A stretch of 5,407 bases of DNA, from positions 1 through 5,407 of the forward strand of contig DAOVOU010000173.1 in the NCBI GenBank assembly GCA_030629475.1. The letters are read 5' to 3'. Origin of the DNA: Desulfobacterales bacterium. Lineage in GTDB: Bacteria > Desulfobacterota > Desulfobacteria > Desulfobacterales > C00003060. The notes under the pieces are model-generated. The model saw only the letters and a list, made by a program, of their open reading frames with translations. It did no database searches and had not been told where the DNA came from. This document shows, one piece after another, positions 1 to 5,250 of the stretch (its first letter is position 1; every line of letters begins with the position of its first letter). The position numbers and the translations under genes are program-made.

Positions 1-416
1 AGTTAGCCCATGCCACCGTAAAAACCAAATCCAAAATATTGGGTAATTAAGGTTATACTTTGTGAAAAGAAATGCCACTTGTGAGCATTGAAAGTAACAC
101 AAGCATGTGGGTGCAGTAAGCAGCCAGGTGGAAAGATTGTGACCGGATTCGGTGTTATGGGTCAGTACCGGTCAGAGGATAGCACACAAGATATGGGGGC
201 ATCGCTCAGTAATGCGAAAGATGCGAAAGTGTTAATCTCTTGCCAACAGTTACACTCGCCCACCAGACAATTTTGGTATAGATTTCTAATGGATATCGCC
301 AATTTTGTCAAGCTTTTCTGCCAAATTCGGTCAACCGACAGACCCAAATCCTATCCATTACTATCTGTACCACGAAAGGAAGCTCGTAAACAACTATCCA
401 CGAAAAGGAAGGCCGC
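1..416. other. Left-edge region without a recognised gene
   Basis: I recognise no gene, RNA or mobile element here. The longest frame is on the plus strand, starts with TTG at 88 and ends at 420, coding 110 residues. It has no good Shine-Dalgarno sequence, no recognisable domain and a Cys/Gln/Lys-rich low-information composition. It converges on the fibronectin-like gene and overlaps its stop codon by three bases, so I treat it as probably non-coding. Small repeats are visible: 'atgcgaaag' twice around 211-228, a gaccgg/ccggtc inverted pair (141-146 and 168-173), and an imperfect direct repeat in 361-415. No terminator with a clear T-run follows the fibronectin-like gene. Confidence 0.4.
366..409. 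repeat. Imperfect short direct repeat
   Basis: Two copies of a motif read 'ccacgaaaggaag' (about 370-382) and 'ccacgaaaaggaag' (about 398-411), each preceded by an 'actat' block. They lie just past the stop codon of the fibronectin-like gene. The function is unknown; this may be a simple local duplication. Confidence 0.45.
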
Positions 417-923
417 TTAAAATAGTGTCATTAGTACATACACCCCAGCATATGGACTCAGGTCAAGGTCCGTCCTCTCTATAAATTGACCCTCTCCCCG
501 CATACTATTCATGACAACGCCGAAAACAGCCTTTATTTTCCCTCTAAATCCATAACCTTGAAAGTCCAGAAGTCCGAAACTGTGTTCAAGAGCATTAGGG
601 CCATTCCACAAAAACTCTTTCTTGGATTCGGTCATGGTTTTTTCCTTCGCTTCAAAGCTGTGAACTATCGTGCAGGTCGTATCGGGCCCTTGCCAGGCTG
701 GCTCCTGGTAATTGTAGCTTTGGCCTTCTTGGCGGTAGAGAATTCTGTAACCGGCAAGATCCTCCTCGCTATTAGAGTCCCAAGCCAACGTTACGTCAAT
801 GGCATAGACATTTTGCGGGACCAGACAAAGGATTAAGGCTAAAGCCCCAAGAGGTATGAACCCTAAAGAGATAAAGCGGAAAAATCGGAGTCGTAAGCAT
901 TTTGTTACACAAGATCGTGACAT
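417..923 (-). CDS. Secreted fibronectin type III-like protein with atypical C-terminal half, c-di-GMP riboswitch-controlled
   Basis: Encodes 168 residues from the ATG at 923. That start is chosen because GGAGGTG (935-929) sits 5 bases upstream; an ATG 11 codons earlier has no such site and would bury the riboswitch expression platform inside the coding region. Residues 1-41 form a signal peptide: basic N-terminus, hydrophobic core of about residues 18-35, and likely cleavage at VYA|ID. Residues 43-86 match the front half of small periplasmic/extracellular fibronectin type III domains (VTLAWDSNSEEDLAGYRILY, then an aromatic/Pro stretch and DTTCTI). After residue 86 the expected closing strands (a YYFxVxAxD-type motif followed by SNE) are missing. 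Residues 87-168 are charged, then Gly/Phe-rich, and match nothing I recognise. The gene may be truncated and fused to unrelated sequence, or highly divergent. Export is well supported; function is unknown. Its leader suggests a surface or biofilm-type role, which is an inference from regulation only. Confidence 0.75.
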   Translation of the reverse strand: MSRSCVTKCLRLRFFRFISLGFIPLGALALILCLVPQNVYAIDVTLAWDSNSEEDLAGYRILYRQEGQSYNYQEPAWQGPDTTCTIVHSFEAKEKTMTESKKEFLWNGPNALEHSFGLLDFQGYGFRGKIKAVFGVVMNSMRGEGQFIERTDLDLSPYAGVYVLMTLF

Positions 924-924
924 T

Positions 925-980
925 GCAACACCTCCAAAGTTCCTTTGACCGCGCAAAACGCAGCTTTCAGGAGGTGCTGC
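925..980 (-). promoter_or_regulatory. Riboswitch expression platform: Shine-Dalgarno sequestering helix
   Basis: On the transcript, GGAGGTG (935-929) is the ribosome-binding site. An exact complement, CACCTCC (976-970), lies directly behind the aptamer. The pairing extends to 980-964 with 939-925: eleven pairs including one G.U, a two-base bulge, then AAAG/CTTT, covering the whole site up to the base next to the start codon. Two alternatives compete for the segment GCAGC (980-976): GCTGC at 994-990, inside the aptamer's 3' strand, and GCTGC at 964-960. This is the layout of a translational switch. Whether ligand turns it on or off cannot be decided by eye. Confidence 0.8.
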
Positions 981-984
981 ATCC

Positions 985-1072
985 GCCCGGCAGCCCTGCT
1001 ACCCTATCCTTACAAGATTGGACCTAGGCCAGTGGCTTTGCGTCCCACCCTTTCGGGAGGTTTGCCTTTTTC
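985..1072 (-). ncRNA. Cyclic di-GMP-I (GEMM-I) riboswitch aptamer
   Basis: Read on the minus strand, the conserved GEMM-I blocks appear in order. GGCAAACC (1066-1059) is followed by a hairpin closed by a GAAA tetraloop (stem 1060-1055 with 1050-1045). Next come GACGCAAAGCC (1044-1034), GGCCTA of the second arm, and GGGTAGCAGGGCTGCC (1004-989), which holds the tetraloop-receptor and closing-strand side. By alignment to the Vibrio Vc2 aptamer, the ligand-contacting position 20 is G (base 1066). This favours c-di-GMP over the cyclic AMP-GMP sensing variants, which carry A there. One oddity is a U.U mismatch (1058/1047) in the tetraloop stem, where Vc2 has a pair. The aptamer lies between a sigma-54-type promoter and the fibronectin-like gene. 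Confidence 0.94.
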
Positions 1073-1116
1073 GAACGTTAATCCTTTTGATATCTAAAGA
1101 ACCCGCCTCATGTAAC

Positions 1117-1132
1117 AGCAAAACGTGTGCCA
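1117..1132 (-). promoter_or_regulatory. Sigma-54 (RpoN) -24/-12 promoter
   Basis: The minus strand reads TGGCAC-N5-TTGCT, a full match to the RpoN consensus TGGCAC-N5-TTGC(A/T). The GG and GC dinucleotides are exactly 10 bases apart. Transcription would begin near 1105, leaving about 30 bases before the riboswitch aptamer and about 180 bases before the start codon at 923. Position, orientation and spacing all fit a leader that carries the riboswitch. RpoN promoters need an AAA+ enhancer-binding activator, and none is encoded in this window. Confidence 0.78.
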
Positions 1133-1158
1133 AGTGACCAGCAATGAGGATGATAGTT

Positions 1159-1263
1159 ATGAGAATTTGTTTGTTGGAATATCAGCTAGTTGTGGACCCA
1201 ACAAAGTTCTCCCCATGTGGCTTGACAGAGGAATGGGAATTCGTGCAGAATGATGTTCCCTGA
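1159..1263 (+). CDS. Possible 34-residue ORF or N-terminal gene fragment
   Basis: A short plus-strand frame starts at ATG 1159 with TGAGGA (1145-1150) eight bases upstream, good spacing for a ribosome-binding site. The peptide begins MRICLLEYQLVVDPTKF and ends EEWEFVQNDVP. It looks protein-like and weakly recalls the N-terminus of some ATP-grasp ligase-family proteins (MRIC-L start, DPxxF/Y, then WE), but the match is too short to rely on. It stops at 1263 with no continuation that I could follow. It may be a relic of a gene interrupted by the nearby transposase element, a small protein, or chance. It runs divergently from the sigma-54 promoter. Confidence 0.3.
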   Translation: MRICLLEYQLVVDPTKFSPCGLTEEWEFVQNDVP

Positions 1264-1277
1264 AAGAGAGCTTCATG

Positions 1278-1291
1278 TTACAAAAATGTAA
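1278..1291. repeat. Short inverted repeat ttaca-N4-tgtaa
   Basis: A perfect 5-bp inverted repeat separated by AAAA lies about 150 bases upstream of the sigma-54-type promoter. That is a distance at which enhancer-binding activators often bind, but one short AT-rich dyad is weak evidence. Confidence 0.3.
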
Positions 1292-1344
1292 TAGCCGCCC
1301 CGGCAACCTCCCTGTTTTGTACTCAACAGAGAAGGGGGGCTATT
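1290..1344 (-). terminator. Large GC-rich hairpin, possible terminator for minus-strand transcription
   Basis: Read on the minus strand, AATAGCC (1344-1338) pairs perfectly with GGCTATT (1296-1290). CCCC/GGGG continues after a one-base bulge, and an inner TTCTCTGTT/AACAGGGAG arm with two G.U pairs closes on an 8-base loop. A run of five T follows the 3' arm after three bases (ACATTTTT). It lies just beyond the dead transposase gene and upstream of the sigma-54-type promoter, so it could stop read-through from the right into the riboswitch unit. It could instead be a REP-like palindrome belonging to the transposase family next to it. Confidence 0.5.
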
Positions 1345-1403
1345 GTCAGATGGTTGCTGAACCAATGATTGGCAAAGGCTTGAATGAGTGTCAATGGGGA
1401 CGT

Positions 1404-1739
1404 TCATAAATAAATAAGTAGCTCAGCCAAGTAGTTGATATTTATTGTGTTTAGCTATCTGTTCTCCCCGGCTTACCGCATACCCAACACCAGGCTGGCT
1501 CATACTAAGCCGTCTGCCCAGTTCCGACAACCCATATCCCAACTCTCTGACAGCCCAATAGCAAAATAAACTCCTGGCTTCAACTCGAATCTTTTGACGG
1601 CTTCTTGAATAGATAGTTCAAAAATATCTTGCGACGCTCTATCCCGCGGATGATAACGTGATGTAATACCCCAGGTGCCTGCCCGCCATCGCGAGCTCAG
1701 GCGAGGCGGGCAGGCATCCAGTCGGGCTAATCTCGGCAT
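1404..1739 (-). pseudogene. REP-associated tyrosine transposase (Y1/IS200-like) remnant, interrupted and internally deleted
   Basis: From ATG 1739 the first nine residues are MPRLARLDA, the standard start of this family. A 37-bp palindrome then interrupts codon 9. After it, in the +1 frame, the family sequence resumes as PGVLHHVIIRGIERRKIF. The central part is missing, including the HxH (LLPNHxH) metal motif and the catalytic tyrosine region expected over roughly 120-200 residues. In yet another frame the C-terminus follows: RQKIRVEARSLFCYWAVRELG-like sequence, then SMSQPGVGYAVSRGEQIAK, ending at 1404. A complete member would be roughly 250-330 residues; about 90 remain. A 79-codon open frame (1500-1739) crosses the region but is mostly the wrong frame. 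The gene is certainly inactive. Confidence 0.88.
1676..1716. repeat. Palindromic repeat inserted in the transposase pseudogene
   Basis: Perfect 12-bp arms (tgcctgcccgcc, 1676-1687, and its complement at 1705-1716) enclose an inner TCGC/GCGA pair and a GAGCTC core. Compared with the family reading LDAPGV, the extra DNA is 37 bp (for example 1679-1715), placed inside the GCA alanine codon. It is much more GC-rich than its surroundings. It behaves like a tiny non-autonomous palindromic element (REP- or MITE-like) that inserted after the transposase. No target duplication longer than two bases can be resolved, because the arm ends match the target. Confidence 0.82.
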
Positions 1740-1894
1740 GAACCGTCACATATCAAAACCATTGCAATGGCAAGTTGGTTCTTTAGTTATTTTTAGATGT
1801 TATGACGGTTACTTATTTATGAACGTCCCCATTGGCCCACGGCCATTTCTATGAGGGTAAAACCGGCGTTGTTTTCAGTTTTTCGCGGCAATCT

Positions 1895-3211
1895 CTACTC
1901 CAACACTCCGTGAACGGTTGCGTCCCGCTCAAGAATTCGGGTCTCCACTCTGTAAATTTCAATCGCCTTTTCTTTCCCCTTTACCTTTTGGGCCGGAAGG
2001 GAAACCAAGGATTTTAATCCCTCAACTTCTGAAACTCTTTCCTGGATTTCATCCCGCACTTTTTTGCTGATAAGGATTTCGTTGGGCGCGGCAATGGATT
2101 CCAGACGCTGTGCCACATTTACAGGATCGCCAATCACCGTGTAGGTTAAGTGGTCCTCTGAGCCTATATAGCCCGCCACCACCTCTCCCGAATTGATCCC
2201 TATGGAGACCTTTAAAGGAGGCCAGTTTTTGTCACGTGTCTGAATATTAAACTCCTTCAGAGCCATGATTATCTCAATAGCGGTCTGCACAGCCCGAAGT
2301 GGATCATCCTCATGAGAAAGTGGGGCTCCAAAGAAGGCCATGACGCCATCGCCCATGAGCTTGTCCAGGGTTCCGTCGTGCTTGAATATGATAGGTATTG
2401 TGAAAGAAAAAAAGGCGTTCAGTATCTCAACGACCTTGTTCTGTTCGAGTCCTTCAGACATGGACGTAAAACCGCACAAATCCGCAAATAGAATGGTCAC
2501 ATTTTTGCGCTCCCCCCCAAGTCTAAGATTTTCTTCGCTACCAAAGATTTTTTCTGTCACCGTCTTTGAGAAAAATCGACTCAACAGGGAGCGGTGCTTC
2601 TCCTCCTTCAGCATTTGATCATATAAACGGAAAAGGATCACTGCGGTGGCGATCTGATCTGCAACGAGACTAAAGAAACGCATTTGATTTTGGTCAAAGC
2701 CCTTTGTTTTTCTGTACCGCAGATTAAGAACGCCAATGGCCCTTCTGTTGTGCATAACGGGGACACAAAGCAATGAACCGTCATGGTTGCCCTCTTGTTT
2801 TTCAGCGGAGGGATCAACTTCGACGTTCTCGATTATTACGGGGCTCCTTTGAACAATTGCCTGTCCCGGTGGTCCATCTTCAATGGGCAAAAATGTGGAA
2901 TGGCTAACGGGCCCACCAAAATCGCTTCTGGCCACGATCTCCAGCATCTGGAGTTCTTCGTTTAGAAGCATGAGTGAGATGTCTTGTAACATTGTGTATT
3001 TCTTGATAATCTGTAGCTGGTTCCAGAAAAAAGCGTTCTTGTGATAGAAGTCCGTGGATCGAAGAGTACTACCCAGCTCCTTAAGGATGGAGAGTTCCTT
3101 TATCTTGTTCTCGTAGTTCTCTTGAACCTTAAGGAACTGCCTCTTAAACACATCCCTCTCTTGCGCCAGCAAGGAAGCCTCATCTGTTGTCTTGTGCTTG
3201 TCCGAGACCAT
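1895..3211 (-). CDS. GAF domain-containing class III adenylate/guanylate cyclase
   Basis: Encodes 438 residues. It makes a cyclic nucleotide, most likely cAMP, in the cytoplasm. Residues 14-48 are a coiled coil. Residues about 50-198 form a GAF domain, a small-molecule or redox sensor fold (ending GSLLCVPVMHNRRAIGVLNL and a long helix). A linker with SRFFSKTVTEKI, typical just before such cyclases, leads to the catalytic domain (about 236-425). Catalytic residues are complete: metal aspartates D244 (FADLCGFTS) and D288 (KLMGDGVMAFFG), base-reading K284 with D362 (pointing to ATP), and N365/R369 (DPVNVAQR) for transition-state binding. No transmembrane segment is present. I prefer ATG 3211 because TGAGGA (3225-3220) lies 8 bases upstream. 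A TTG at 3226 overlaps the upstream stop but has no such site and would add five residues. It is translationally coupled to the HDOD gene. The ligand of the GAF domain is unknown. Confidence 0.95.
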   Translation of the reverse strand: MVSDKHKTTDEASLLAQERDVFKRQFLKVQENYENKIKELSILKELGSTLRSTDFYHKNAFFWNQLQIIKKYTMLQDISLMLLNEELQMLEIVARSDFGGPVSHSTFLPIEDGPPGQAIVQRSPVIIENVEVDPSAEKQEGNHDGSLLCVPVMHNRRAIGVLNLRYRKTKGFDQNQMRFFSLVADQIATAVILFRLYDQMLKEEKHRSLLSRFFSKTVTEKIFGSEENLRLGGERKNVTILFADLCGFTSMSEGLEQNKVVEILNAFFSFTIPIIFKHDGTLDKLMGDGVMAFFGAPLSHEDDPLRAVQTAIEIIMALKEFNIQTRDKNWPPLKVSIGINSGEVVAGYIGSEDHLTYTVIGDPVNVAQRLESIAAPNEILISKKVRDEIQERVSEVEGLKSLVSLPAQKVKGKEKAIEIYRVETRILERDATVHGVLE

Positions 3212-3219
3212 AACGAGAA

Positions 3220-3225
3220 TCCTCA
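3220..3225 (-). promoter_or_regulatory. Ribosome-binding site of the cyclase, overlapping the HDOD stop codon
   Basis: TGAGGA contains the TGA stop of the HDOD gene and lies 8 bases before ATG 3211. This decides the cyclase start and implies that ribosomes finishing the first gene can start the second. Confidence 0.7.
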
Positions 3226-5118
3226 ATCTATGATTTCAAACGGATCCTGGCTCTCTTTAATAATGGCGAGAGCATCATCCTTCATTTTCTCCATCTGTTC
3301 GGTACCCAGGCCGGTGAAAAGTTGAGTCAAGACGCTCCAATGGCCAAAAGTCAACTGGGGGAATAAAACAGGAGCCTCTCCTCGCTGCTCTTCTGACATG
3401 GTCGCCTCATAGTACAGGTAGTCTGCCAGGCCAATAATGGCAGCTAGCTCAGAGTGACTGGAAGCTGAAAAAGGCTGATGGTGAAAGGCAATGGCTTGAA
3501 CAAGATACTGAGGCAGGTTCCATTTGGAGGCCAGCAACTTCCCAATGACCGCATGGTTTAAACCAAACCTCTCTTCTTCTAGCTCAAAGAGGGGAAGTTC
3601 GTGTTTCGTACCATCAACATGAATGTGTCCGTAGATTTCAGGAAAGCCCTGAGCAAGAAAGATTTTCCCAAAATCGTGGAGCAGACCTGCGGTAAAGCCC
3701 CCAAGCTTTTTCTTTTGGTATTCCGGGACCCTTTGACACAGGTTTTGTGCAATGAGGCCTGTGCACATGGAGTGATGCCACACGGCCTTTGGATCAAATA
3801 GCCCTTCAAGACGTGTGACCTCAAAGACTTTTGAGGCAGCCACGCCAAAGGCAAGGTCCATAATCTCATCTATGCCAAGGACAACCACCGCCTGCTTCAC
3901 CGTCCCGATCTTCTGCGGAAACCCATAGAAAGCAGAATTGACAACTTTGAGAATCTTCGATGTGAGAGGGGGGTCGTTCACGATGACCTTGGTCAGATCC
4001 GCGGCCGATGAATTGGGGTTTGATGCGATTTTGAATACCTGAGCCGCAATGGACGGCAAGGTTGGCAAGGCTTCTACGCGATTCAGCCTTGAGAGGACTT
4101 CCTCTTGGATTTCCTTTCGCTTCTCAAGACCCTCCTCCAACTGCATCTGATGAATAATTGCTTCAAAGTGTTGTTCTGCAGTCTTGTCAAAAACTGATTG
4201 AGGTTGGGCATTTATCGTTTCTTCCAGGACCGGTACAAGTGGGGAGTCAAAGGGCAACCTGGCTAAAAACTTCTTTTGTTCGGCCCGGGGAACCTGACTG
4301 AGTCCGAGCCACAGGGTTTGTGGGTCCATATCAAGAAGCCTTTTAAGAACCTTTCCCCGTGCCTCGGTAAAACAAAGCTGGAGGGGGTTCAGCCTTGCCT
4401 CATCTCTTGTTGAAATACAAGGGGTGGGGACTTGTGGTGAGAAAGCTATTTCAGTGTCCCGTAATCCACTATCATCCCCTTTTTTTCGATTCACTTCTGC
4501 AAGGTATATCAACTTTGGGAGGCTTCGGGCTTTCTCTGGAAAGACTGAAAAGCCAATGCTTATTAGAACATCTTGTCCCAGGAGTTCCCTCAGAACACAA
4601 TTTATCTTGTTTTGGAGAGTCCCGGAACCTTCCTTGCCTGTAGAAAACCCAAGAATAATGATACGACTGTCATCGATTCCAAGAACTGTGTCACTCAGAC
4701 GGAAATGTTCTGCCAATTCTTTTTCAAAAGGCCCTATCATCGACGGGATGATTGATTGAGGCTCATTTGTTGCCACCTGCACCAAAAACAAGGCCAGGTT
4801 GCATCTACATCTTAGGATCTTACTCAACTCCCTGTCCATAACATTTTGATGTTTCTCGGAAATGACAAAGGGATACGATAAGTTTGCTATGACGGGCTCC
4901 AAATATGTGTGGCACCCCAGGTTTTCTAAGGCATTTTGAATCAGCTCAGCATGGTTACGGGCGGAGACTTCCCAGATTATGCGAGGTGGGTTGGTCAACA
5001 TGTTTCGGATTCTATCCCCGGACAAGCCAAGCTCTTTCTGGAAAAAAGCAACAAGCTTTTGGAGCTGGGCACTCTGTTCCAACCCTTTGAAAATGAGACG
5101 AAAGCGCGTATCATTCAT
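3223..5118 (-). CDS. HDOD domain protein with degenerate GGDEF-like region
   Basis: Encodes 631 residues; soluble, with no signal peptide. Residues 4-78 form a small alpha/beta domain with an L7/L12-C-terminal-like pattern (KLVAFF..GLSGDRIRNML). Residues about 88-212 follow the layout of a diguanylate cyclase GGDEF domain (LALFLVQV at strand 1; VLISIGFSVFPEKARSLPKLIYLAE at the end), but the active-site motif is replaced by GIDDS (147-151), so it should not make c-di-GMP. A helical linker (240-345) precedes the HDOD domain (about 348-550): LPTLPSIAAQVFKI, the NDPPLTSKILKVVNSAFYG signature, and a retained HD-like set H449, HD481-482, H522 and H546-547. HDOD proteins usually act as signalling adaptors rather than proven phosphohydrolases. 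Helices follow to the end. The start at 5118 has only a weak ribosome site (AAGA); the GGAGG-like bases nearby are on the opposite strand. It is the first gene of an operon with the cyclase. Confidence 0.95.
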   Translation of the reverse strand: MNDTRFRLIFKGLEQSAQLQKLVAFFQKELGLSGDRIRNMLTNPPRIIWEVSARNHAELIQNALENLGCHTYLEPVIANLSYPFVISEKHQNVMDRELSKILRCRCNLALFLVQVATNEPQSIIPSMIGPFEKELAEHFRLSDTVLGIDDSRIIILGFSTGKEGSGTLQNKINCVLRELLGQDVLISIGFSVFPEKARSLPKLIYLAEVNRKKGDDSGLRDTEIAFSPQVPTPCISTRDEARLNPLQLCFTEARGKVLKRLLDMDPQTLWLGLSQVPRAEQKKFLARLPFDSPLVPVLEETINAQPQSVFDKTAEQHFEAIIHQMQLEEGLEKRKEIQEEVLSRLNRVEALPTLPSIAAQVFKIASNPNSSAADLTKVIVNDPPLTSKILKVVNSAFYGFPQKIGTVKQAVVVLGIDEIMDLAFGVAASKVFEVTRLEGLFDPKAVWHHSMCTGLIAQNLCQRVPEYQKKKLGGFTAGLLHDFGKIFLAQGFPEIYGHIHVDGTKHELPLFELEEERFGLNHAVIGKLLASKWNLPQYLVQAIAFHHQPFSASSHSELAAIIGLADYLYYEATMSEEQRGEAPVLFPQLTFGHWSVLTQLFTGLGTEQMEKMKDDALAIIKESQDPFEIID

Positions 5119-5175
5119 ATTCTTAATTGGAGGTCTTGTGTAGGTTCATCGGGCCTGATGTTATTGATTATTTTA

Positions 5176-5229
5176 CAAGTCATAAAATCGCTACGCGATT
5201 TTATGTAACGTCCGCCCTTGGCGGACTTG
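5176..5229. repeat. Twin-hairpin REP-like repeat
   Basis: Two perfect hairpins stand side by side: cataaaatcgc/gcgattttatg (5181-5191 and 5195-5205, 3-base loop) and gtccgcc/ggcggac (5210-5216 and 5220-5226, 3-base loop). An outer pair, caagt (5176-5180) with acttg (5225-5229), could close both into a three-way structure. They lie between a REP-type transposase and the HDOD gene, which suggests a REP/BIME-like substrate of such a transposase. They could also affect the HDOD leader, since that promoter must lie in or near this spacer. I could not identify a clear -35/-10 pair. Confidence 0.7.
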
Positions 5230-5230
5230 G

Positions 5231-5250
5231 TACACCATGGTACACCATGG
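5231..5250. repeat. Tandem 10-bp repeat
   Basis: The unit tacaccatgg occurs twice without a gap; each junction forms the NcoI-like palindrome ccatgg. It directly borders the atggggacg end (5247-5255) of the right-hand transposase element, so it may be a slippage or insertion scar. Confidence 0.7.

Larger units (their letters stand above)
1392..1834. mobile_element. Decayed REP-transposase element bounded by 22-bp inverted repeats
   Basis: Bases 1392-1413 (caatggggacgttcat...) are the exact reverse complement of 1813-1834. The 443-bp unit encloses only the remains of a REP-associated tyrosine transposase on the minus strand. The left repeat overlaps the transposase stop codon (1404-1406). Additional palindromes lie between the transposase start and the right repeat: ccattgcaatgg (1759-1770), and aaccgtca (1741-1748) with tgacggtt (1803-1810). 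Classic REP transposases act in trans on hairpin repeats and usually lack long terminal inverted repeats, so this arrangement is a little unusual. The element cannot be autonomous. Confidence 0.75.

Noticed and set aside
80..300. Group II intron or IS end
   Set aside because: The GCGAAAG-type repeats briefly suggested structured RNA, but no domain V, no boundary sequence and no reverse transcriptase or transposase frame is present.
270..320. Minus-strand sigma-70 promoter (TTGACA ... TATACC)
   Set aside because: The two hexamers are about 25 bases apart, too far for a functional promoter, and no gene follows.
88..420. 110-codon plus-strand ORF as a gene
   Set aside because: TTG start, no ribosome site, no recognisable domain, and overlap with the stop of a well-supported convergent gene.
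486..836. 116-codon plus-strand ORF
   Set aside because: Antisense shadow of the fibronectin-like gene, which has a signal peptide, a strong ribosome site and a riboswitch leader.
985..1072. Cyclic AMP-GMP (GEMM-Ib) sensing variant
   Set aside because: The base aligned with Vc2 position 20 is G; the cyclic AMP-GMP variants known from Geobacter carry A there. Alignment was by eye, so biochemical confirmation is still of value.
1500..1739. 79-codon minus-strand ORF as an independent gene
   Set aside because: Only its first nine codons are in the transposase frame; the rest is the wrong frame created by the 37-bp palindrome. The homologous sequence continues in other frames.
1895..3226. TTG at 3226 as the cyclase start
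   Set aside because: It overlaps the HDOD stop codon but lacks a ribosome site at suitable spacing, whereas ATG 3211 has TGAGGA eight bases upstream.
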